Shown here in pieces: positions 43,785-50,252 of a stretch of 64,000 nt of DNA (position 1 is its first letter; every line of letters starts with the position of its first letter). Source of the DNA: JAAYCI01 sp964550985 (lineage in GTDB: Bacteria; Bacillota; Clostridia; Oscillospirales; Ruminococcaceae). Under the pieces are notes generated by a model. That model was given only the letters and a program-made list of their open reading frames with translations, did no database searches and had not been told where the DNA came from. The stretch covers positions 1-64,000 of the forward strand of contig CAZKBM010000003.1 of NCBI GenBank assembly GCA_964550985.1. Direction: 5' to 3'. Both the position numbers and the translations under genes were made by a program.

Positions 43785-43803
43785 GCGGGCACACCCCGCC
43801 CCC

Positions 43804-43851
43804 TTGACAAGCTAGTGTTTACTAGCTAAACTATAGCTAGTAAACACTAGC
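43804..43851 (+). promoter_or_regulatory. Promoter and palindromic operator of the TetR/radical-SAM pair
   Basis: TTGACA (43804-43809) and TAAACT (43827-43832), spaced 17 bases, are overlapped by an 18-base perfect inverted repeat (43811-43828 with 43834-43851, five-base centre). Placement over the -10 and start region is typical of a TetR autoregulatory operator. Confidence 0.8.
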
Positions 43852-43873
43852 CATTCGAAAAAGGGAATACACT

Positions 43874-44515
43874 ATGGAAAAACCTTCTACCAAAAACCGA
43901 ATACTGGAAGCATCACTCCATCTGTTTGCGCAGCGCGGCTACGAGGGGGTTACCGTAAAGCAAATTGCAGAGACCGTGGGGATAAAAGACAGTTCGCTGT
44001 ATAAGCACTTCCCCAGTAAGCAGGCCATTTTTGATACCCTGCTGGCCGAGATGAACGCCCGTTTTGAAAAAACCGTGGCATTTTACCGCCTGCCGCAGGG
44101 CGAAATAGAAAAGGTGGCGGCTGCCTACGGCCAAAACAATTTGGCCTGGCTAAAAAAAGCCTGTAAAGCCGTTTTTCTGTTTTTTTTAAACGATCCACAG
44201 GCCTCTAAATTCCGCAAGATGCTGATGATAGAACAATACAAAAACAACCGTGCGGCCTGCACCTTCCGCAGCTGGTTTGCCGATGACGCCATCCGTTTTC
44301 AGGAGGCTTTGTTTGGCGAGATGATGCGCCAGGGTTACTTTAAAAAAGGTCCGGCGCACACCGTGGCGCTGCAGTTCTATTCGCCCTTTTTTTTACTGCT
44401 TTGCCTGTACGATACCCAGCCCGAAAAAGAGGAGGAGGCCCTGGCCCTTTTGATGGCGCATATAGAGCAATTTGCCGCCCTATACCAAATAAAAAAACCG
44501 GATGGAGAAGCATAG
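43874..44515 (+). CDS. TetR/AcrR-family regulator 1
   Basis: A 213-residue regulator. The N-terminal DNA-binding domain has RILEASLHLFAQRGYEGVTV and IAETVGIKDSSLYKHFPSKQ; the C-terminal helical domain is the ligand and dimer part and is not specific. A long palindrome overlaps its own promoter, so it probably represses itself and the radical SAM gene, whose ATG lies two bases after its stop. The inducing ligand is unknown. Confidence 0.92.
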   Translation: MEKPSTKNRILEASLHLFAQRGYEGVTVKQIAETVGIKDSSLYKHFPSKQAIFDTLLAEMNARFEKTVAFYRLPQGEIEKVAAAYGQNNLAWLKKACKAVFLFFLNDPQASKFRKMLMIEQYKNNRAACTFRSWFADDAIRFQEALFGEMMRQGYFKKGPAHTVALQFYSPFFLLLCLYDTQPEKEEEALALLMAHIEQFAALYQIKKPDGEA

Positions 44516-44517
44516 AC

Positions 44518-45597
44518 ATGAACCTGGAAAAACTGCTACAAAATGGCGTAAGCCAAATTTTAACTAGAGCGGGCCGTTTTTACCTAAGTAGCCAAAAAGG
44601 GCTTGCCTTTTTAAAGGCAGCCCTTTTGCAAAACAAACAAAGCGCGCTACTTCGCAAGCAATATGCTACAGGTGAACTTTCCATTCCGGTGTTTCTGATA
44701 GCCAGTGTGGCCTCACAGTGTAACCTGTACTGCGCCGGTTGTTATGCCCGCGCCGGCAGCGTTTGCGCCGAGGGGGAAAAGACGGACCTGACGGCCACAG
44801 AGTGGGAAAAGATTTTTAACGATGCGGCCTCGCTTGGGGTTTCGTTTGTGCTGCTGGCGGGCGGCGAGCCCTTTACCCGGCGGGATGTACTGGCGGTGGC
44901 CGCCAAGCATCCGGGGCTCATCTTCCCCGTTTTTACAAACGGCACCTTGCTAACAGAAGCCGACCTGGCCCTATTCCACGAAAATCGCCACATGATACCC
45001 ATTTTTAGTATAGAAGGCGGCCCAGAGGCCACCGATAACCGCCGCGGGGCGGGAGCCCACGCCAAGGTGGCCGAGGCCATGGCCTGGCTTGCCAAAAAAA
45101 GGGTTTTGTTTGGCGTCTCCATCACCGTAACGAAGCAGAACTTACCCGAGGTTTTGGCTGAAAGCTTTGTGAACGGCCTGCGGCAAAAGGGCTGCGGGCT
45201 TATCCTCTATGTGGAGTATGTACCCCTGCAAGCGGGCAGTGGGCCGCTGGCCCTTAGCCCCGCGGAAAGCCAAGCCCTACTGGAGGGCGGAAAAAGCCTG
45301 AAAAAGCGACTGGGTGACACGGTGGTTCTCACCTTTCCGGGCGATGAGGCCGCCATGGGGGGCTGCCTTGCTTCGGGCCGGGGCTTTTTTCATATAAACC
45401 CCAAAGGGGACGCAGAGCCCTGCCCGTTTTCCCCTTATGCCGAGTACAACCTGAAAACCCACTCCATTTTACAGATATTGCAATCTCCCTACTATGCAAA
45501 GCTGCGCACACTTGCCGCCGAGGCCGGGCCCCATACCGGCGGCTGCGTATTGCATAAGCACGAGGCAGAGGTGCGGGCCCTGCTGGCAGAGGAGTGA
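44518..45597 (+). CDS. Radical SAM protein
   Basis: A 359-residue radical SAM enzyme with the cluster cysteines C68, C72 and C75 in CNLYCAGC. The barrel contains LLAGGEPFTRRDV and PVFTNGTLL. A C-terminal extension has CLASGRGFFHINPKGDAEPCPF and a later cysteine, resembling an abbreviated SPASM-like region, so a second cluster is possible. Related proteins act in cofactor or peptide modification, but no precursor peptide gene was seen nearby. The ATG at 44518 follows GGAGAAG and is two bases after the tetR stop, so the pair is one transcript under the palindromic operator. Confidence 0.9.
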   Translation: MNLEKLLQNGVSQILTRAGRFYLSSQKGLAFLKAALLQNKQSALLRKQYATGELSIPVFLIASVASQCNLYCAGCYARAGSVCAEGEKTDLTATEWEKIFNDAASLGVSFVLLAGGEPFTRRDVLAVAAKHPGLIFPVFTNGTLLTEADLALFHENRHMIPIFSIEGGPEATDNRRGAGAHAKVAEAMAWLAKKRVLFGVSITVTKQNLPEVLAESFVNGLRQKGCGLILYVEYVPLQAGSGPLALSPAESQALLEGGKSLKKRLGDTVVLTFPGDEAAMGGCLASGRGFFHINPKGDAEPCPFSPYAEYNLKTHSILQILQSPYYAKLRTLAAEAGPHTGGCVLHKHEAEVRALLAEE

Positions 45598-45614
45598 ACC
45601 AATGGGCCTATGGG

Positions 45615-45649
45615 CAAAAACACCGCCTTCACGGTAAGGCGGTGTTTTC
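45615..45649. terminator. Bidirectional terminator
   Basis: AAAACACCGCCTT and AAGGCGGTGTTTT flank a seven-base loop between the convergent radical SAM and TetR 2 genes. Confidence 0.88.
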
Positions 45650-45650
45650 T

Positions 45651-46238
45651 TCATTTGAGGCCATCTTGCAGCAGTAAGTCCAGCATTTTTTCACACATCC
45701 CCAAATAGGCGTCCAAATCATATGGCCCGGTTGCGCTGGAAAATTGCAGGCTTGCCCCCAGCAGCATGGAGAGGAGCACCTGAGAGAGGATCTCGATTTT
45801 TTCCTCCCCCAGTTCGGGGTAATAGGTTCGGAACATCTCCACATAGCCCTGGCGCCAGGATGCGTACAAATTCATGATGAACTGGTTGATATCGGGGTCA
45901 ATTAGGCCTTGAGACCAAAAATCAAAAGGGATGCGGTCCAAAACCTTCTCTTTCTCCACCAGCACCTTTTGCATATCCAAAAAGCCGTGTAGCTTACCCG
46001 TAAAGTTATCCGGCAAATCCTCTAAAATGGGCGCAAGCTTTCTGTCAAACGTCTCGGAAATATATTCTAACAAGGCCCCCATCAGTTCTTTCATGGAACG
46101 GTAATGGTAAACCAGGTTTGAGGTAGACATCCCGGCTTTGTCGGCAATCATTTGCATCCGCGTGCCGCTTAGGGTTCGCTCCCCAATCACCTCCAAGGCG
46201 GCCTCCATGATACGTTCTTTGGGTGTGCTGTCCGGCAT
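45651..46238 (-). CDS. TetR-family regulator 2
   Basis: A 195-residue regulator with the DNA-binding helices KERIMEAALEVIGERTLSG and IADKAGMSTSNLVYHYRSMK. The C-terminal domain includes DFWSQGLIDPDINQFIMNLY. It has its own likely promoter (TTGTAT, 17 bases, TATACT on the minus strand near 46290-46318). It lies just downstream of the corrinoid methyltransferase operon and is the best candidate to bind the twin operators at 50067-50119. Confidence 0.9.
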   Translation of the reverse strand: MPDSTPKERIMEAALEVIGERTLSGTRMQMIADKAGMSTSNLVYHYRSMKELMGALLEYISETFDRKLAPILEDLPDNFTGKLHGFLDMQKVLVEKEKVLDRIPFDFWSQGLIDPDINQFIMNLYASWRQGYVEMFRTYYPELGEEKIEILSQVLLSMLLGASLQFSSATGPYDLDAYLGMCEKMLDLLLQDGLK

Positions 46239-46370
46239 GTTTGCCTCCTTTGCCAGCGTGGTGTATTTCCTTTTGCAGTTTCATTTTTAGTATAATATGT
46301 TACGGCAAAATATACAACCGCCGCACTCCTCTGCGGTGAATCGCGGTTAGCAAAGGGGGTACGGGGCGGC

Positions 46371-46408
46371 AAAAAGCGGGATGGCCCCCAAAGGCCATCC
46401 CGCTTTTT
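46371..46408 (-). terminator. Terminator of the corrinoid methyltransferase operon
   Basis: A 16-base perfect stem (AAAAAGCGGGATGGCC with its complement), six-base loop and a T-run, 21 bases after the corrinoid protein stop. Confidence 0.92.
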
Positions 46409-46429
46409 GCCTGTTGCTTTTTTCAACTT

Positions 46430-47065
46430 TTAAGCCCCAACTAGGCGTTTACACAGTTCCACCGCAGCCAGTGCATCGGCCGAAAAACCATCGGCGCCAA
46501 TTTTTTCGGCAAACTCCTGTGAGGTTGGGGCCCCGCCAATAATCACCTTAACCTTGCTGCGCAGCCCCTGTTCTTGCAGCAGTTTTATGGTGGTTTCCAT
46601 CTGCATCATGCTGGTGGTAAGCAGCGAGGACATCCCCACAATCTCGGCGCCTGTTTCCCGCACTTTATCGCAAAAGTCCTGCGGGGGCACATCAAAACCA
46701 AGGTTTATCACCTTAAAACCCGCCGTTTCCAGCATCATACCCACAATATTTTTTCCAATGTCGTGTAAGTCCCCTTTGACGGTGCCAATAATCACCGTTC
46801 CGGGCACCTCTATCGTCTCCCCGTTCAAAAGGGGATGCACCACGGCCACACCAGCCTTCATGGCGTCTGCGGCCATCAGTACCTCCGGCAAAAACAGGTC
46901 TTCCTCCCGAAACAGACGCCCCACTTCATTCATGCCGGCAATCAAGCCCTCTTGCAAAACCTCCATGGGCGCCACGCCACCATCCAGCAGTTCCTGCACC
47001 CGGCCCGCTATCGTCTCGTCGTCGCCTTCCAGCACGCATTGCATTACTTTACTATACTCTGCCAT
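46430..47065 (-). CDS. Corrinoid methyl-carrier protein (MttC/MtgC-like)
   Basis: A 211-residue protein that carries the methyl group on cobalamin. The N-terminal helical cap (VLEGDDETIAGRVQELLDGG) is followed by the Rossmann-like B12-binding domain with GTVKGDLHDIGKNIVG; the histidine near residue 96 is the lower cobalt ligand. It is encoded 13 bases after the MttB-family enzyme, its obvious methyl donor. The second methyltransferase passing the methyl to tetrahydrofolate, and the corrinoid activase, are not in the window. Confidence 0.94.
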   Translation of the reverse strand: MAEYSKVMQCVLEGDDETIAGRVQELLDGGVAPMEVLQEGLIAGMNEVGRLFREEDLFLPEVLMAADAMKAGVAVVHPLLNGETIEVPGTVIIGTVKGDLHDIGKNIVGMMLETAGFKVINLGFDVPPQDFCDKVRETGAEIVGMSSLLTTSMMQMETTIKLLQEQGLRSKVKVIIGGAPTSQEFAEKIGADGFSADALAAVELCKRLVGA

Positions 47066-47078
47066 CTTTTTCGCCCCC

Positions 47079-48545
47079 TTAACCCAAAATATCTTTCTTT
47101 GCGGCCTTTAAAACGGCGTCCATCTCTCGCCTCACCTCATCCGGCAGGGCAATGTCTTCAAATGTTGGTTTCATTGCAGCATAAATATCAGCCGCGCGCT
47201 GGTATAGGCCCTTACTGCCTTTGGCCACCCAATTGTCCCTGGCCTCACGGCTGAATAGTCCGTAGGGGTCTTTGTGAATCTCCCTAAAATGGCGGAAGGT
47301 ATGCTTGTTGTTGGTAAAGGCGCCGGTATGGGGCTGAATCTCCATGATTTCAGGAAAAGCAATGTTCTCGTCGTCTATCACCATGCCCATTTTTATGGCT
47401 TTCAGCATTCCACAGCACTCATTTTCCACAATCAACTGCTCTTTGCTCATGGTTTTACCGCTTTCCAAAAATCCCATATCTCCAATGACATCGGCCCCTG
47501 CCAAAACCGCATTGTTTTTTAGCAGTAACTGGTCAATGGCGCTTTGCCCATCGGTCATCAGCGCATCTGAACCACCGGCAATTACATGGCAGGCAAGGCC
47601 AAACCCCTCTTTTACCAGCTGGGCGGTAAGCATACGGCCCATGGCCATTTCGGCAGTGTGCCCCACGGTATAAAAAGCTTTCATCTCGGCCGAAAAGTGC
47701 TCGCTGGTTGCCACCACGGGCGTTCCCGGGCAGATGCACTGGGTGATGATGACCATGGCAATCACTTCGGCCACACCCAAAAGCACCGAGCCGCTTTGGG
47801 TAACCGGGGCGGTACAGGCCGACACCGGCAGCGAACAACATTGTACCGGAATGCCGTTTAGCGCGCCCTGGTAGATGGCCTCAGCATCCATATTCTGTAA
47901 AAACAGCGGCGAGGTTGCACAGGATATCATGCTGATGCAGGGCCGTTTGCGCAGGTTTTCTTTGCCGCCAACGCGCGCTGCGGCCAGTTCAATAAACCAC
48001 TTGTTGTTTTTGGCCTCTATGGGCTGCAGCCAGCCGTGTTTAGGGGTGTTTTGCAGCGCCGTATAGGTGGCGTACACGTCTTGCATCTCGGCGGGGAACT
48101 CCCCCGTGGGGGCAATGGTTAGCAGCGAGTAAAAGCCCACATGTTCCAAATGGCTCAGCAGCTTTATCCATTCGGTAAACACATCCATGGTAACGTTGCG
48201 GTAGCTTCCATCTTGCATATACTCGGTTTGGGCGCCGGTGATGGTACGAGTGTGGAAAAGCCCCTGGGGGTGAGGGAACTGCAGGTCATATTCCGGGGCA
48301 ATGCCCGCCAGAGTAAAAGTTTTGGGCGCCTGCGCCAACCTTTCCTCCTGCAGTTTTTTGGGGAATTTTACATTTCGGGTGCTTTCGTCCACCTGGGCCC
48401 CTGCCCTTTTTAAATACTGCAGCACCTTGTCGTGCTCCACCACCATGCCCTTATCGGCAAGGATTTTGGTGATTCGGTCTTTTAACAGCAGAATATCGTC
48501 TGTACTCACAATTCTGGACTGTACATGGCCGCTTGCCTTTCGCAT
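47079..48545 (-). CDS. MttB-family methyltransferase without pyrrolysine
   Basis: A 488-residue member of the trimethylamine methyltransferase superfamily, transferring a methyl from a methylated amine-type substrate to the corrinoid protein. The frame has no internal amber codon where true MttB has pyrrolysine, so it belongs to the non-Pyl group that includes the glycine betaine enzyme MtgB and the proline betaine, carnitine and gamma-butyrobetaine enzymes. Recognisable segments are PTGEFPAEMQDVYATYTAL, VTQSGSVLLGVAEVIAM and HVIAGGSDALMTDGQSA. The start follows TTTGGAGGGAGTAGA. The substrate cannot be named; the neighbouring NCS1 permease argues for something other than, or beyond, glycine betaine. 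Confidence 0.92.
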   Translation of the reverse strand: MRKASGHVQSRIVSTDDILLLKDRITKILADKGMVVEHDKVLQYLKRAGAQVDESTRNVKFPKKLQEERLAQAPKTFTLAGIAPEYDLQFPHPQGLFHTRTITGAQTEYMQDGSYRNVTMDVFTEWIKLLSHLEHVGFYSLLTIAPTGEFPAEMQDVYATYTALQNTPKHGWLQPIEAKNNKWFIELAAARVGGKENLRKRPCISMISCATSPLFLQNMDAEAIYQGALNGIPVQCCSLPVSACTAPVTQSGSVLLGVAEVIAMVIITQCICPGTPVVATSEHFSAEMKAFYTVGHTAEMAMGRMLTAQLVKEGFGLACHVIAGGSDALMTDGQSAIDQLLLKNNAVLAGADVIGDMGFLESGKTMSKEQLIVENECCGMLKAIKMGMVIDDENIAFPEIMEIQPHTGAFTNNKHTFRHFREIHKDPYGLFSREARDNWVAKGSKGLYQRAADIYAAMKPTFEDIALPDEVRREMDAVLKAAKKDILG

Positions 48546-48564
48546 TCTACTCCCTCCAAACTTG

Positions 48565-50010
48565 TTAATTTTTCTCTTTTGCCGGTTTCATGGTCATATC
48601 CCGGTAAGCCCCTTTTGAAATTGCGTACCTGCCAACAAAATAGTATACAAGGCCCGTTACGATAAAGGTGGGGATAACCGCGCCGATGGCATTTAATACC
48701 GGGGCTGTGTTTTTAAATAGGACATAGGACGCAATTCCAAAGATCCAACAGGCTATGGCGTACCAGTTAAACCCATTGGTATACCAGTAGGGCCCCCGCC
48801 TGTTGCCAATTTCGGGCTGAAGGTAATTGCCCTTGCGTAGCAGGTAGTAATCCACCACAATCACGGCCACCATTGCGGGGAACACCATGGCAAGAAAATC
48901 TAAAAATGTGTAGAAAAAATCCAAAAAGCTTGCAAATGCAATGGGGAACAGCGCAAACAGAATGGTGATACCCCCCACCAAATAGGAGGCCTTTTTGAAT
49001 GGCACTGGCTTTTTGGTCAGGTTCAGGGCGCTTAAGGTGCTGGAATAGATGCTGATCATGTTGGTGGTAACGGTAGAGAGTACGATGATAAAGACGGCGG
49101 GCAGGCCTAGCCCCAAAGCCGCCGCCACGCTGGAGGGGTCGGCCGCGTTTTGGTCAAACACACCGGTGGTAAGGGCAACCGCAATTACACCCACCGTGCC
49201 GGTTAGGGCAAACCAATACATCCCCAGCGAGGCCCCAATAACCGGCGCCACGGTGGCCGCCGCCTTGGTTTTGGTGTACCGCGTATAGTCCCCAATACAG
49301 GGTATCCACGAGATGCTAAACGCGAACATGGCGTCTATGCCAAGCCCCAGGCTCATCCGTACATCTTCGGTGGGCCGCCAGTGGATAATATCACTGAACG
49401 AAAAGGTTCTAAATACGGCAACGGTAATCCAAATACTTAGCACCAGCATGGCAACAATTGCCACATTTTCGGCAATTTTTACCAGCTTGGAGCCGCCTAT
49501 CCATACACAAAGCGACGATAGTACCGAATTGATTAAGGTTCCCACTATCATGGTGCCGGCAGAGCCCTCCATGCCGTAAGCAGGCCAGCCCCACATGCTG
49601 TTGAACACATAGCTCATAGAGATGGCGCCCACAAAACTGGTCACGGCGCCCCAGCCAATCAGGGTGAGGATGTTAAAAATTGTGGAGGCCTGGCTACCCC
49701 GTATGCCCAAAGAGTAGCGCAGCATACCCATAGAGGTGGCCGAGTGTTTGAAGCCGATATACCCCACCAGCGCCATAATGATATAGGCAATGGGGTTTGA
49801 TATCAGGGTTACCCCGGCCGCTATGGCCATACCCGAGGCCGCAAGCGAGCCCCCCACAAACCAGGCCCCCGGCTGGCAGTTGGCCCCGGCCCAAGTTGAT
49901 ACCATGTCGATGAATTTATAGTGCCGCGCTTCCACTGGAACGTACTCTTCAATACCATAATCTCTAAATTCTTGTTTCGTGTCGGTTATCGGTTGGTTTG
50001 TCGGCTCCAT
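48565..50010 (-). CDS. NCS1-family permease
   Basis: A 481-residue membrane transporter of the nucleobase-cation-symport-1 family with about twelve helices. Family features are WAGANCQPGAWFVGGSLAAS in helix 1 and ISWIPCIGDYTRYTKTKAAA, the usual GDYTRY motif. Known members move purines, pyrimidines, hydantoins, thiamine or related heterocycles. It is the first gene of the operon, 19 bases before the MttB-family gene, so it presumably imports the methylated substrate. The ATG at 50010 is taken because GGAAGTGAGG precedes it; an ATG 18 bases earlier has none. Confidence 0.9.
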   Translation of the reverse strand: MEPTNQPITDTKQEFRDYGIEEYVPVEARHYKFIDMVSTWAGANCQPGAWFVGGSLAASGMAIAAGVTLISNPIAYIIMALVGYIGFKHSATSMGMLRYSLGIRGSQASTIFNILTLIGWGAVTSFVGAISMSYVFNSMWGWPAYGMEGSAGTMIVGTLINSVLSSLCVWIGGSKLVKIAENVAIVAMLVLSIWITVAVFRTFSFSDIIHWRPTEDVRMSLGLGIDAMFAFSISWIPCIGDYTRYTKTKAAATVAPVIGASLGMYWFALTGTVGVIAVALTTGVFDQNAADPSSVAAALGLGLPAVFIIVLSTVTTNMISIYSSTLSALNLTKKPVPFKKASYLVGGITILFALFPIAFASFLDFFYTFLDFLAMVFPAMVAVIVVDYYLLRKGNYLQPEIGNRRGPYWYTNGFNWYAIACWIFGIASYVLFKNTAPVLNAIGAVIPTFIVTGLVYYFVGRYAISKGAYRDMTMKPAKEKN

Positions 50011-50066
50011 AACCTCACTTCCATTCAATTTTTTATATTCAGCCGGCGCGCACGGCTAAAATATAT

Positions 50067-50119
50067 ACTGAATACTTAGTAAACACTGAATGTTGCGCAC
50101 ATTATACTAAGCATTTAGT
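50067..50119. promoter_or_regulatory. Twin 14-base palindromic operators
   Basis: ACTGAATACTTAGT (50067-50080) and ACTAAGCATTTAGT (50106-50119) are near-palindromes of the same pattern, 39 bases apart. The second lies between the -35 and -10 and the first downstream, an arrangement for repression. TetR regulator 2 or 1 is the likely binder. Confidence 0.65.
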
Positions 50120-50129
50120 GTAATGTCAA
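50101..50129 (-). promoter_or_regulatory. Consensus sigma-A promoter of the NCS1-MttB operon
   Basis: On the minus strand TTGACA and TATAAT both match consensus fully and are spaced 17 bases apart, 91 bases before the permease ATG. Confidence 0.92.
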
Positions 50130-50199
50130 TAACTTATTTACACTTTGTACAAAACACTTGTTTTTACGCTATTCCGGGTGAAGGCCTGGAAAATAATAA

Positions 50200-50232
50200 A
50201 ACCCCCGGCTGTTTTAAAAAACACCGGGGGCT
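50200..50232 (-). terminator. Terminator of the GGDEF/EAL gene pair
   Basis: CCCCCGG and CCGGGGG arms with a loop of about 15 bases are followed on the minus strand by TTTTATTATTTT, 20 bases after the EAL protein stop. Confidence 0.85.
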
Positions 50233-50252
50233 TGCAAATAGCTGTAAAGAAA

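Noticed and set aside
47079..48545. Pyrrolysine-type trimethylamine methyltransferase
   Set aside because: The 488-codon frame has no in-frame TAG before its stop, so it is not the Pyl-containing MttB.
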